Source: Lingula anatina
Lineage: Eukaryota > Brachiopoda > Lingulata > Lingulida > Lingulidae
NCBI RefSeq assembly: GCF_001039355.2
Contig: NW_019775383.1
Coordinates: forward strand, 130,972-194,971
DNA: 64,000 nt
Direction: 5' to 3'
In this document: positions 13,784 to 24,890 of the stretch, piece after piece
How the letters are laid out: every line of letters starts with the position of its first letter
Position numbering within the stretch: position 1 is the stretch's first letter
Position numbers and translations under genes: made by a program
Notes under the pieces: generated by a model
Databases searched by the model: none
Seen by the model: the letters and a program-made list of their open reading frames with translations, nothing else
What the model was told of the DNA's origin: nothing

Positions 13784-14004
13784 AATTCCTGTATTGGCTG
13801 CCTTCCACCAGTCATGAAACAGATCGTTTTTATCTTGGTCCAGTCACTTAACCGCAGAATTTTCGTCAATTTTTATGATAAACTTTAATCAGAGCGGTAT
13901 GACTCAATATGTGTCATGCCACCATTTTGAAACTTGGGTCGTACGATGTGTCATGTGACTCCTGCGAGATTGAACTTTACACGCGTGATTTTTCGAGATC
14001 CAAT
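13784..14004. promoter_or_regulatory. bidirectional promoter between NPC1 and the peflin gene
   Basis: Only 221 bp separate the NPC1 start codon (minus strand, 13783) from the peflin start codon (plus strand, 14005). The interval must hold both 5' UTRs and both promoters. It contains GTCATGTGAC at 13950-13959, matching the M-box/E-box type (TCATGTGA) bound by MiT/TFE factors. It also contains CCACCATTTT near 13918-13927, which resembles an inverted YY1 site. No TATA box is obvious. The shared-promoter role is inferred from geometry. Confidence 0.7.
13950..13959. promoter_or_regulatory. MiT/TFE-type E-box (GTCATGTGAC)
   Basis: This near-palindromic 10-mer has core CATGTG flanked by GT and AC. 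It differs by one base from the lysosomal-gene CLEAR consensus GTCACGTGAC and contains an exact M-box, TCATGTGA. It lies about 170 bp upstream of the NPC1 start. NPC1 and other lysosomal genes are known TFEB-family targets in vertebrates; use here is inferred. Confidence 0.45.
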
Positions 14005-16716
14005 ATGGCAGGCTATCCCCCACCTGGCGGCTATGGATATGGGCAACCTGCACAGGTATTTTGAAGGAACACTATTCCCATTAGTTGTGTGCGGTTTAAA
14101 TGCAAACTGTCAGATTCGACAAGAAAACAGAGAAAATTGAAATTTCTGCCAGGGAAGATGGTGACTCTGTGCTACAACTTTGGACACAGTCACTTCCGCC
14201 ATCTACACTCTCTCACTTTCTCAGTGACACACCCTTGTTGTGCCTCTCCCTTTGTTTCCCTTTTACAACTGCTCTTAACACTTAAATCTAGACTACCAGT
14301 AGTGCCATCTTCCGAGTAGACTAACTGGTACTAGTATTTCCTCCACCGTGATGTAACCCTGAATTTCTCTGAATTGTTGTTGTGCTATGACTTTGTGCAA
14401 TGTTTCCGCTATTCAAAGTAATTAGTTAGGTGATTAATTTACTAATTAACGATGTTTTTGCGCCATACAAATGTTATGAGGGCCTAGGATATCCCTGGGA
14501 TGGAAATTTGCTGTAAGAGCTTGAAGATTTAATTTAAAAAGAAAAAAAAAGATACATTGATCAAAGTCACCACATAACTTCTTTTTGATTAACATTGACA
14601 ATTAAAGACTTATAGGTTTGAGGGGGGGGGGGGGAGATACTGTAAGTGTGCTAACTGGCTTACCCTACAATACTGAAAAATCAATTAATCACATCTATAA
14701 ATCTTGTCAACCAAACAGTTTTACCGGGTGAGTTTAAACCCTTAAAATTATGTAGTGTTATTCTAGCTTTATGTAATTAATTGTGTAAAATATATTATGC
14801 CTTTGTCTTTATCAGTATGAAAAAACCAATCATTTGTATTTCATTGTTAATATCTATTGATGTGATTTATTTTAAATGCATTATTTATGTTCCCTTATAC
14901 TCAGGGCTATGGCGCTCCACCCCCAGGGCAACCCTATGGAGCCCCACCACCAGGGCAACCCTACGGAGCCCCACAGCCTGGGTATGGTGGTTATCAACAA
15001 CCAGGTAAGGCTGATGTTTTTAGTTGAAGTGAAATGCATATTGATAAAACATTCACCGTCCCCCCCCCCTCCCTGCAAAATGGCTTAAAATGTATCTCAG
15101 TGAGACCAAAGTATATATGCAGTGTGTATGAGGCATATTCACTTTTAATGACACAGGGGCATATTGAGGCTGTCTTGTGGGTCTTCCGGAAGACAGCAGA
15201 TTTTCAAGTTTACATGATGGGTATCTATTTTTTTACTGTTGGAAGATGGTCAAAAAATGGAGGATGGATCAACAATTTGAAAGATAATTTGGAAGACTGT
15301 CAGAAAATATCTCTGGATCCGCCCTGTGATAGGTGGCTAGACTATAGAATTTACCCCAGGGATAAACCCCCAGGAACAAAGCCAATTGATACAATCCTAT
15401 GTGTTCCACTGGTTCACCACCATATATGTATGTTTTAACTCTAATTCCAGGTTATGGTGCCCCACCCCCAGGGATAGACCCCCAGGTGTATCACTGGTTC
15501 ACAGTTTTTTCTAACTCTAATTCCAGGGTATGGTGCCCCACCCCCAGGGATAGACCCACAGGTGTACCACTGGTTTACCACAGTATATGTATGTTTTAGC
15601 TCTAATTCCAGGTTATGGTGCCCCACCCCCAGGGATAGACCCCCAGGTATACCACTGGTTCACCACAGTGGATGCTGACAGATCTGGCAGAATCACGGTC
15701 ACAGAGTTACAGCAGGCCCTGACCAATGCTAACTGGAGCCACTTTAATGCTGAAACTTGTAGGCTCATGATAGGTGGGTAGATCTCTTTGAAAACTGTAA
15801 CTTATTGATAACTGTGGTGGTACCTACCCTGAAGGTAGTATCACTTCTCTGATCCTAGAATAACACTGTATTCACTGTTTGCCTCTTAGGAAAATTAGTT
15901 GCTGGACCGAAAGTTCAGCCATCTTGAAAAGTAGCTGGCTCGAATGCCTGCCAGGTGGAAAAACTTCTCAGTCCGTTCTGAAAGTTGTCAGCCCCGGGCA
16001 GACGTTCCAGCGTTCATTTCTAACACTGACTATTTTCTTTGTTTATTGTGCAATTTGTATCCTATTTCCAGGTATGTTTGATAGGGATCACAGCGGCCAT
16101 ATAGATCTGAATGAGTTCCAGGCCCTGTGGAATTACATACACCAGTGGAAGGGAGTCTTTGACAGATACGACAGAGACAGATCTGGATCTATAGAGTTTA
16201 ATGAGTTGCATAATGGTGAGCTGTTTTACAGTTGGTATTATTGGTAAAAGTTATTGAAAATATATAATTAATTATTTTTCTAGAAATGTTTTCTTACATA
16301 TGAAACAAACAAGCTCTAAGATAAATTTGAAACTAACAGGAGCAGAGCAATAAATTATAGCAAGCTTTCAAGTGGGTTGGCCATATTTGATCCACAGATA
16401 AGTAAGTCCACAGATCAATAGAGCCTTTTAGTGAGCAGGTGTTTCTCATGATTCAAGAAATATTTAAATATGATTTTATCTTATTGCAGCATTCACTGAA
16501 ATGGGATTTCGTTTATCGCCACAGTTCGCTCAATTAATCGTCACCAAATATGACGTCCATGCACGAAGGGCCTTGACCTTGGACAATTTCATCCAATCAT
16601 GTGTCCTCCTCAGATCTCTGACAGACAACTTCAGGGCCAGGGACACTACTGGAACTGGAAATATTCAAATTAGTTATGAGGACTTCATGTGCATGGTGAT
16701 GCTAAACAAACCGTGA
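14005..16716 (+). CDS. PEF1: peflin-like penta-EF-hand calcium-binding protein
   Basis: Peflin is a cytosolic penta-EF-hand protein that in vertebrates heterodimerises with ALG-2 (PDCD6) and acts in ER-Golgi (COPII) regulation. Coding exons are 14005-14055, 14905-15004, 15612-15773, 16072-16215 and 16490-16716, joining in phase to 227 aa plus a stop. Residues 1-58 are a Gly/Pro/Tyr/Gln-rich tail with YGAPPPGQP-type repeats, as in peflin and sorcin. Five EF-hand-like segments follow: DADRSGRITVTEL, DRDHSGHIDLNEF, DRYDRDRSGSIEFNEL, a degenerate fourth, and DTTGTGNIQISYEDF. The first and third loops look Ca-competent; the fourth lacks the ligands. The long PG-rich tail favours peflin over sorcin or grancalcin, which are close alternatives. 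The family is secure; the exact orthologue is less so. The start of exon 3 is preceded by tandem copies of its own 3' splice-site region. Confidence 0.9.
15154..15326 (-). mobile_element. hAT-like MITE, copy 2 (peflin intron 2)
   Basis: Starts CAGGGGC and ends ATCCGCCCTG. Flanks are TGACA and TGATA, a target-site duplication with one change. It is immediately upstream of the duplicated acceptor array. Confidence 0.8.
15354..15690 (+). repeat. tandem copies of the peflin exon 3 acceptor plus exon start
   Basis: The sequence CTCTAATTCCAG followed by GTTATGGTGCCCC (or GGTATGGTGCCCC) occurs three times, with exon-like starts at 15451, 15527 and 15612 (intervals 76 and 85 bp). A fourth, degenerate copy lies upstream: CCCAGGGATAAACCCCC near 15356 and CCACTGGTTCACCACC near 15405. 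Only the last copy continues into the EF-hand frame. The others run into stops if read through. Confidence 0.9.
15873..16028. mobile_element. CAGTGTT-ended MITE, copy in peflin intron 3
   Basis: This is the second copy of the 156-bp element. Its ends are CACTGTTTGCCTC and TTCTAACACTG, and the 8-bp flanks are ACTGTATT and ACTATTTT. It stops 44 bp before peflin exon 4. Confidence 0.78.
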
Positions 16717-17516
16717 TTGGTGGATTGATGCTAAAAACTGGGTCATGTTCACCTATTTTTTATTTTTGGGTCATCTTAACCTAGTTTTGTCAGTGGTTTC
16801 TGTGTCATTGTCACCATATGGAAATGATTGATGATGATCAATCCATGTTATTTTTCTCCTGAAAAGATTTTGAGTTGGTAAACGTATTTCAAACATAAAA
16901 GGTAGTATAGTTTTGCATATTTCATCAGCTTTAGGTGTTGGTTTTGAACAGAAACGTCACACGTTTTTTCTTTACAGAGAATGTGCCTATTAGTGAATCT
17001 TGTCCAGTTCTATCTGCAAAACTTTTCTGTCCAAATGCCACATTTGTTCAAGTTGGAAGTTCAATTTCAAGTTGGCATTACTCTAAGAGGTTGAGTTACA
17101 TGAATATCATCTGAACCATCTTATGTTATTATGATGGTTACTTAAGATTAAAGACAATTTGAGGTGTTAGGTGAAACCTCCTTTTACTAGTCGAAGATTT
17201 CTTCCTAGGATTATTTAAGAATATCTGCAATCTGTTATACATATTTTTATGGATACTTTGTTTTCTCTGTGGCATGGCCTATATTTATCTATTTCCTTGG
17301 AAAAAAGTTACTGTAGCCTTACAAGGTTAAAGAATGAAAAGGTCATGAAATGCAAAACCAAAATTATGTGCAAATTTTGTGGTTCCTTTCACCAATTAAT
17401 ATCATAAAATTGTTCGACATGTCAAATGAAAATAATTTAATTCTATATTTTAGAATTTTTAAAACATTACTGTTCATTATTTATAAAATAGTGCAATGAG
17501 ATATATCATAGATGTG

Positions 17517-17628
17517 TGATTAAAATATAAAAATATGGTCAAGATAGTTATATGACTGACACCCCAAATAATTCCCACTTGAAATTTTAAGATGACCTTT
17601 TCTAAAACAGAAACATACTACTATTTGA

Positions 17629-17667
<39 letters not shown>

Positions 17668-18500
17668 ATTTTCATTTCATACTTATTCTACTTGTATGAA
17701 ACTCCTGAAATTTGAAAATAAAGATAGATGAAATATGAGATATGATATGCAAATTGTTTTTACTGATAAGAAAAAATCTACTCATTAACATCCCATATGT
17801 TTGCTATTGAACTTGTAACAGACAAAATAACTTTTGCTAGTACACTACTGTTTTAAAATGCTGTGACAGTTTCTTACAATATCAAATTTCATTGGAAATT
17901 TGAATTTTTTTTTTTTTTTTTTTTTTTTTTTTGAGCTCAGTAATTTTTACTTTCAATTTTAATGTCTGTGTTTATTTCAAAGAAAATGCTGCCACGAAGC
18001 AGACTTGACATTTTTTTATTTTTAATCCTCACATGGAAATCCTCAAACGGCAATCATCTTCCTTTTCAAAACTTCACAAATTGGGGCATAAATGCAGCAA
18101 GAAAATCTCTGAATCTCTGAATTTCCAGATAAATAAAGAAGACCATGCTCAAATGGCAAACAGTTCATAATACATTAGAATCTAATTCTAATACATTATA
18201 ATCTTAAACTCCAATAACTGGTGACTATTGGTAATGATCAAGAGGGCTTCAAGAATGAGAGACAGTATTTTTTATAGTAATGGTTTTATCATTTGATTGA
18301 TAATTTTTCCTGGTTTGAAATAATCGAGCCAAAAAAATCCTATATAACATACAAGATTTCTCACCTTAGACCAATAATAATGCTTCAAAAAACTAACATT
18401 CATTCGAAATGGATGATATGGCACAGAAAAACAATACAAAGCATTATAGTATATATAATAAACATATCACATACAAAATGCACAAATTCAGAGAAATTCC
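17517..18500. repeat. segmental duplication, copy 1 (downstream flank of the peflin gene)
   Basis: About 1 kb beginning near GACTGACACCCCAAATAATT and running past GCACAAATTCAGAGAAA is repeated in the same orientation at about 26929-27875, with small indels. The adjoining ~90 bp (18490-18590) recurs inverted at about 28780-28870. The copies flank the TLR block. Confidence 0.88.
17717..17722 (+). terminator. candidate poly(A) signal of the peflin gene
   Basis: This AATAAA lies about 1 kb downstream of the peflin stop codon in AT-rich, frame-poor sequence. It also lies inside the segment that is repeated near 27.1 kb. Signal strength cannot be judged without transcripts. Confidence 0.35.
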
Positions 18501-18769
18501 ACTTCTTTGAATGCTGTGTAAATACTAAAAAAAAAAATTGGTGCATACTGCTACCATGACTCAATATTTTACATTTTTTATAAAGTTAAAAGTGGTTTTG
18601 CATCTGCTGAGTATTAATCCTTAAAAACCACTTGCCCTTGTACTAATTGCGAGTAAAATTAAAATTGGACAATTAAAGCTTAAGAGGTATAACATTTTTC
18701 AGATTATTGGCGAATTCTCCACCTTTTTCGGTGTTTGAAACGCACATCATTGCGCAGATAATAAGGAGG

Positions 18770-19170
18770 CGTGGTGTTCCATACTCCAGGGGTTCCGACT
18801 TGTGGTACAAGTGCACAGAAAAGAGCGCAAGAAAAACACGGGGTTAATTCTACGGGCTATCCGCTAAAGCCTGTACAGACCTCTTTATTTTTCTTTTAAG
18901 AAATGTTTCTGTACCAAAAGCAGGAAGAAAAACATATTGGGGATGTTATTACCAAGAGAAGGCACTATATTTGAAATCTGAAAGCAGTATATGCAGGATT
19001 CAACAACATAAAACACTTTCATGAGGATAGCTTTGGAGGTTTATGGACTTTGAAACACATGGAATTGTCTCCACTTCATCCGGACACACATTTTGATAAT
19101 GAAACGTTCCCCGTGAACTTATTCCATGATTTAACGCAACACAGATGCAAAAAGGTTATTTAGACTAAAC
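18770..19170 (+). pseudogene. relic of a second TLR copy (5' flank plus LRR fragment)
   Basis: Bases 18770-18980 resemble the region upstream of the intact TLR (19720-19945), sharing GGTGTTCCATAC and AGGAAGAAAAACATATTGG. Bases about 18993-19165 match the LRR coding sequence around 20500-20720, including ACAACATAAAACACTTTCA and TTGTCTCCACT, but with deletions between the parts and no sustained frame. This is a decayed paralogue fragment immediately 5' of the functional gene. Confidence 0.8.
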
Positions 19171-19397
19171 AAAAGCTACCTTACATCGATTGTAATATGT
19201 GTTTTTCCGGGTTACCAATACTGTATTTCGTATTTGATGAGAAATAAATAGAACATTTTAACGAATTAAAATTCGTAAAAAAATATAGTAGAAAATATCC
19301 CTACACTAAATGATTTTGCCTTCATTCAAGAGACAATACACTTACGTTGTTTCACCTCAACATAGACTGTCCAATCAAAAAGTTCGGTGGATGAAGA

Positions 19398-19408
19398 GGG
19401 AATTCCCC
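19398..19408. promoter_or_regulatory. kappaB-like site upstream of the TLR
   Basis: GGGAATTCCCC is a palindromic match to the Rel/NF-kappaB consensus, about 0.8 kb upstream of the TLR start codon. The surrounding ~60 bp recurs downstream of the gene at 25683-25745, where the site reads GGGAATCCCCC (25715-25725). Function is inferred. Confidence 0.4.
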
Positions 19409-20214
19409 ACAGCTGTTGGCAAACAAAAGAATTGTACACACTCAGGTGTTGAGGGAGAGGGTCTGGTACAGTTGTGTGAGAGCATAAGTTATTTGATTTA
19501 CATAAATTTTAATATGTAGAAGTATATAGAAAAAAAAGCTTCCTGATGAACTTGGGGGGAAGGGTGGAGAACACGTCAAAAATCTCTTGCGGTGGGTGTA
19601 ATCGCACTTTCTTTGTTCTAAGGTTTCCTTATCTTTTTTTTTCTCACATTCTTCATTTTCATCAATGCGTTCTGGTTTCAGCAAATGTTAAAAAACGTCA
19701 TTTCGCAAGGTATTAAAGGGGCACGGTGTTCCATACGCGTGAGATCGTGACTTGTGGTTGTGAACATAAAGGAGCGCAATGGAAACACGGTATTGATTCT
19801 ACACGCTAAACGCTTTTAATAAGTCTGTACATGTATAAACATATTGAATTTTCTTTTAAAAATGTCAACCGATCTCTTCAAAACCAGGAAGAAAAACATA
19901 TTGGATAAAAGACCCAGAGAAAGTACTACATTTAGTTAATTGTTCGTGTATAATCCTCGTCAAATTCACAACCAAAGTAGAAGAGTAATACAATGTGTAA
20001 GCTTAGATAAATGTTTATGTAGTCCATAAATATATAAATGCCTATAAAAAAAGCCCGTCGCCATAATTTGGCCCTATCTTAAGAGGAGAGTTTCATTGGG
20101 AGTTATAGAATATGACTGCATGAGTGGCTGTTTAGTAAATTTTTTTGTATGTGAATCATTCGATCCTTACTCGCAAAAAGGTAGCCCAGAATCCCGATAA
20201 CCGAAACGTCCACG

Positions 20215-23200
20215 ATGCCAGGAAAAGGTTACTTTATTCTGTATCTGTGGTGTTTGGTGAATTTCATCGTTAGTAGTGGAGGTTTCAAGGCTCAGAGGTG
20301 CCCGGCGCCATGTCACTGTGATTTTACGTCCTTGTCACAGGAGATAGTCAACTGCTCTTACAGCCGACTCCGTGCCCTTCCTCTGGAGATACCTATACCA
20401 CTTAATACAACTGTACTGGATCTACGTTACACCGGTCTGTCTGAGATACCACCACACGCATTTAGCCAACTGGAGGGTCTGAAAGCACTGTATGTCGGAG
20501 GGAACAACATAAAACACTTTCACGAGGATAGTTTTGCAGGTTTATGGAATTTGGAACTCTTAGATTTGTCTCCACTGCATCCGGACATGCACTTCGATTA
20601 TGAAGCATTCCCCACGAACTTGTTTCGTGATTTAATCTCGTTAAAAATTCTGATGTTCGGAAGAATGAGCAGCAGTGCACAGATTCAACAAGGCTATTTA
20701 GACCAAACCTTAGCTCCTTTACATAAATTGCAACAGGTGACCTTTCCAAGTCTAACAGATGGAGATACACCATTTGGTCGCGGATACAACAATCTTACTT
20801 CACTGAAAACAGTCGGGTTTCATGGAGTTGGATCTGTAACAAACATAAGAAAGCACACTTTTGCCATGTTGAAAAACTGTCCTATCGAACGATTAGCTTT
20901 CATTAGCTGTGGACTGGACACCGTAGAATATGGCACATTGTCTTCATTTCCACATCTGAAAGTATTGGACATAGAATATGCCAACTTTATGTCAGTCACA
21001 GAGGCCGAGAAGTTCATATGTGACCTGAACAATACGTCAATTGAAGTTCTTCACATGTACCACATATTCGGATGGCGAAATTGGAAACCAAATGTTCCAC
21101 AGTGGATTGTGTCTGCTAATACTTTTCAGTGTTTGAAACACACATCACTTAAGACATTGGAATTAATACGCAATAGAATAGAAGCGATTGACCTTCAAAA
21201 TTTTAAGTTTCTGCCTCATTTAGAATATGTAGATTTGTCTGGCAACAACCTTTTATTTGGTTTGGAAAATGGAATACAGGAAATTGGTTTCGATAAAATA
21301 TTTCGTGATCTAATGATAAATACAAACCTAACACTTTTTAGAGTGGACAACAATATTTATCGCACGAGTTTGGTGACACCTCAAGATATTCCATCAAAAT
21401 CTTTTTGGTATGGCCGTCCAAAGCTTCCTTTAGAACCAGCTAAATACTCGTATGTAAGCCCAACCCCCCAAACAAATCGAAGTGCTCCACATAATTTTCG
21501 GTTAGAGCTCCCAATTTTGAAAATAAACCTGCCTGAAAATTTAGAATATGTGTCTATAAGCTGGTGGGCCACAGACAGGAATGATTATTTACCATGTGAT
21601 ACTTTTAAGGGGTCCGTTTATTTCTTTCCAAACAAGCTCAGATATCTCAGAATAGAGGACGTGAATTTAAAAACTTTTTGTGCCTTACTTTATGGCTTAG
21701 ATCGGCTAGAGTTTCTGGATTTATCTTATAATGGTGTTAACTTCCTTCCAAAACCATTTTTTGAAAATTTCATCTCACTGATTTACTTGTATCTGAAAGA
21801 AAACAATTTAGGTCCTTTGATTGCTGAAGGTGGTCTACATCCCATACAACTCCCACACTTAGAAATCCTCGATTTATCAGTAAACAAAATCAGCACAATA
21901 CCAAAAGACTTTTTTGGCTATCTTGTATCCTTAAAACAGCTGGACCTCAGAGACAATCGAATATCAACATTATCTTTTACCATGACAAACTTACTTTCCA
22001 TAGAATACATAGATATAAGCACTAATCAACTAACCGCCTTGGCAATATCGCAGTTAGACTACATTATGAAGATGAATGCCAGTAGTTTGGATGTAACTTT
22101 GAACATGAGCAACAATCCCATGGACTGCAACGTTTGCGACGGGATAGGATTCCTCCATTTGATTATCCATTCTAACATGACGACAATATTCTCCAACGAC
22201 TCCACTTGCTACATGAATGGATCTAAAACAAGCTTAGAGAGCAGCCTGAGTAGACTTGAGAGGGAATGCGACAGTTCTCCACATACGATCATTTCATCAA
22301 ACCTGTGGCTTTCCTTGGGAGCATCTCTCGGTGTCATATCTGCTGCGGTCTGTGGTCTTATAGTAGCTTACATTTACCGTTGGCATATCAAGTGAGTTAA
22401 CTTGTGAGTGTATGTAGAAAAGTTTAATTTTTATATTGATTAAATATGTAGCAAAAATGCGCACAAAAATAATTTAACACAGGAAAACTGTAATTATATA
22501 TAGTACCTAGGGTTCATTGTGCTCTCTTTGCAACATATACTAAGTATAGTGAAAGAATCTGGAAAATATAGTATTAAAATGAGTATAAATATTAATAATT
22601 AAAATCAAATACAGAGAAGGTCATCCTTTGAAAACTACTTATCAATTGCTAAAGGTGGTCTACATCCAATACAACTCCCACATTTGGAAATCCTCGATTT
22701 ATCAGTGAACAAAATCAGCACAATACCAAAAGACTTTTTTGGCTATCTTGTATCCGCGCTGGACCTTAGCGACAATCGAATATCAACATGACACTGAGAA
22801 TAAAATCGGAGTCCAAGTGACTCCAAACTTGGAGTCCAGCAGTGGTGCCTAAAATAACTCCCAATTGGAGTCAAGTTGACTCCGATGGAGAAATGCCACC
22901 CCACACCCCACAGGAGGGTCACAATGAACTCCATTCACACATCCCTTCATCCCTTGATTTATCTCTACAAAAGAGTCACCATGACCCCATATTAAGGAAT
23001 TTTTGACTCCTTGATACGTCATGAACAAAAACAACTACAATAGCGACAAGTGGAGTGAGAGCAAGTATCGTTCATTTCAGACTGTTGTCCCCGGACGGGT
23101 TCGAACCCGCGTCCTCCCGCTCCAGAGGCGGACACCCTAACCACTAGGCCATGCGGTCAGAAGTGGATCCCACGTAGCAATAACAAACAGTTCGTAAATC

Positions 23201-24603
23201 TGGTAATAAACAGCATGACATGTTTGTTGGATGTTGGATTAGGAAACCGTGTGACCATACTAGAGAGTAAACAAACTAATTCCTTCAAAATCGTAAACTT
23301 TGGGAGATATTTTAACTCATATCTAAAGATGAAAAAATAAACCAATAGTGAGCATACCTCTCCACTGACATGCATTGGTGGGTCAAACCTACAACCTGGA
23401 AACAAAACCTGCTGACCTGTATACCAACATATCACATAAAGGGTGTGGCAACTGAAAGCCCGGGCCAGTAAAAATTAAGAAATTAAAAATTAAGAAACAC
23501 ACAGAAAACCATTTGTTCATGCATAGAACCAACTATGACCAATAAAGTAATGTTTATACTGACAAAGGATGCTGAAAACTGTTCTCTCCACGCCGTCTGC
23601 ACACTGCCATCACAAGTAATGAAACGAAGCTTTCTGTCCAGCGAGCGAAAAGAGTCGATGAAAAGGGTCAGCCAGACACTGGCCCCCGATAATTTGACTC
23701 TGATTTTACAGTCAGATTGACTCCATGAGAGCCAGGGGGTGATTAACTCTGATAAGAGAGTCTAAATCTCTGGTAGTGTGGTAATTTGACCCTTATATAG
23801 GAGTCAAATTAACTCCATGAGGGTCGAGGGCTGCTGGACTCTGACTAGAGAGTCAAATGACTCCAATTTTATTCTCAGTGTATCTTTTACCATGCCAAAC
23901 TTTCTTTCCACAGAATACATAGATAGCCTTGTCGATATTGGAGTTGGACTGCATTAGAAATGTGAATCCCAGTAGTTTGGTTGGGTAAAAAAGTGTTTCT
24001 GTGTCATTTAGTGCAACATTGCAGTAAAATATTTGTAATGATTACCGATTAAGTTTTTGATTTTTCTCCCTATCTTATAGATACCACTTCTTCCTTCTTC
24101 GCCGCCATTTTCGAAAGAGAGGTGTCATTACTGCAACACCTGGTCACGTGTACGCCTCCTATGACGACAACGATTATTACTATGTAACGCACAAGCTGTT
24201 GCGTCATCTAGAAGACGAGGATCAACTTGATGTTATCATAGATCAAAGAAATTTCATTGGTGGCGCTTCCCTTTCCGAGGCCATCGTAGAGGCCGTGGAA
24301 AACAGCAGAAAAACAGTGCTTGTTCTGTCTGAGAGCTACGTGCTCAATCCTTGGTGTGAGTTTGAGTTTCAGATGTCTCTTGCTCGTGGTTATCAATCAG
24401 TAATCCCGGTTATGTTTCAACCTGTGCCATTTGATGCTATGACGAAATCGCTGCGAAAGTACATTAGAGCTAGAGGGTATATAAAGTGGACTGAGGACCC
24501 CGATGGACAACGTTTGTTCTGGAAACGCCTCTCCAACGCCATCTTTGATGAGAATAATATACTTGTGCAACCCGAGAAAGATGACACGACTGAACTCATG
24601 TAG
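20215..24603 (+). CDS. Toll-like receptor (LRR ectodomain, TM, TIR)
   Basis: This is a type I membrane innate immune receptor. Exon 1 is 20215-22391; exon 2 is 24081-24603. They join at CATATCAA|gtgagt and ttatag|ATACCAC to give 899 aa. Residues 1-28 form a signal peptide. A Cys-rich LRR N-cap (CPAPCHC) follows, then many leucine-rich repeats and one LRR C-terminal Cys cluster starting at CNVCDG. The membrane helix is near residues 695-717, followed by a basic RRHFRKRG juxtamembrane stretch and a TIR domain (about 743-890). A single C-terminal Cys cluster indicates the vertebrate-like (single-cluster) TLR class. TIR box 1 reads VYASYDDND; box 2 reads RNFIGG where most TLRs have RDxIPG; box 3 has RLFW. 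Ligand unknown. The intron and both flanks hold damaged copies of the gene, showing recent local duplication. Confidence 0.95.
22650..22791 (+). pseudogene. duplicated LRR segment in the TLR intron (5' part)
   Basis: AAAGGTGGTCTACATCC through AATCGAATATCAACA repeats the coding sequence at about 21822-21970 with few changes and a short deletion. It breaks off where the transposon at 22792-23880 begins, and the match resumes on the far side. It cannot be an exon: the intron is already open at 22392 and the copy is interrupted. Confidence 0.88.
22792..23880. mobile_element. ~1.1 kb non-autonomous DNA transposon (MITE) in the TLR intron
   Basis: Terminal inverted repeats are CACTGAGAATAAAATYGGAG at the left and its complement at the right, with further GACTCC/GGAGTC motifs inward. 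The insertion splits a duplicated LRR segment whose uninterrupted sequence (…CAACAT-TA-TCTTTTACC…) is known from exon 1. The right flank is TA and the left GA, consistent with a TA target-site duplication carrying one substitution. No transposase frame is visible. It contains a tRNA-like sequence at about 23085-23158. The superfamily is not assigned; a TA target fits Tc1/mariner- or PIF/ISL2EU-like elements. Confidence 0.85.
23085..23158 (-). tRNA. tRNA-like sequence, probably tRNA-derived SINE head or tRNA pseudogene
   Basis: On the minus strand, from 23158, the sequence has a good A box (TGGCCTAGTGGTTAGG), a D arm, a 5-bp anticodon stem with loop CTCTGGA (anticodon CTG, Gln-type) and a B box (GGGTTCGAACCC). 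The T stem is imperfect, and the 5' acceptor strand GACCGCA has no complement at the 3' end. It therefore looks non-functional as a tRNA but may keep an internal Pol III promoter. It sits inside the inverted-repeat element. Confidence 0.6.
23881..23990 (+). pseudogene. duplicated LRR segment in the TLR intron (3' part)
   Basis: TCTTTTACCATGCCAAACTT onward continues the match to exon 1 (about 21973-22095) broken off at 22791. It contains an early stop (ATAGATAG) and deletions. Together with 22650-22791 it is one relic copy, later split by the transposon. Confidence 0.85.
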
Positions 24604-24631
24604 CTGATTGGATTTGATTTTAAACTGTTGA

Positions 24632-24790
24632 GGGTATATAAAGTGGACTGAGAACCCAGACGGACACTGTCTGTTCTGGAATCGTCTTTCCGACGCAATT
24701 TTTGATGTGAATAAACCACTTGAGCAAGCTGATGAAGACGAGATGACTGAAATTATGTGGCTGAGGTTTTTGGTTTTTGAACTGTTTTGT
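24632..24790 (+). pseudogene. tandem copy of the TLR TIR-exon end
   Basis: GGTATATAAAGTGGACTGAG and the following ~120 bp repeat the last part of the TIR exon (from about 24477) with a period near 156 bp. The copy lies in the 3' UTR after the stop codon at 24601-24603 and includes its own ACTGAAATTATGTGGCTGA, matching ACTGAACTCATGTAGCTGA. A second exon tail was thus duplicated and left untranslated. Confidence 0.88.
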
Positions 24791-24884
24791 AACATGCACT
24801 TATGGCTTACGTATTGTAGATCAGATCGAAAAAACTGTGTGGATATTTGTAACAATTGTGTGACAATATAAATTATTTTGAGTA

Positions 24885-24890
24885 AATAAA
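24885..24890 (+). terminator. candidate poly(A) signal of the TLR
   Basis: AATAAA lies 282 bp after the TLR stop codon and just beyond the duplicated exon tail. Confidence 0.5.

Noticed and set aside
23085-23158. Functional tRNA-Gln gene
   Set aside because: The 3' acceptor strand does not pair with GACCGCA and the T stem has mismatches; it lies in a transposon. Kept as tRNA-like only.
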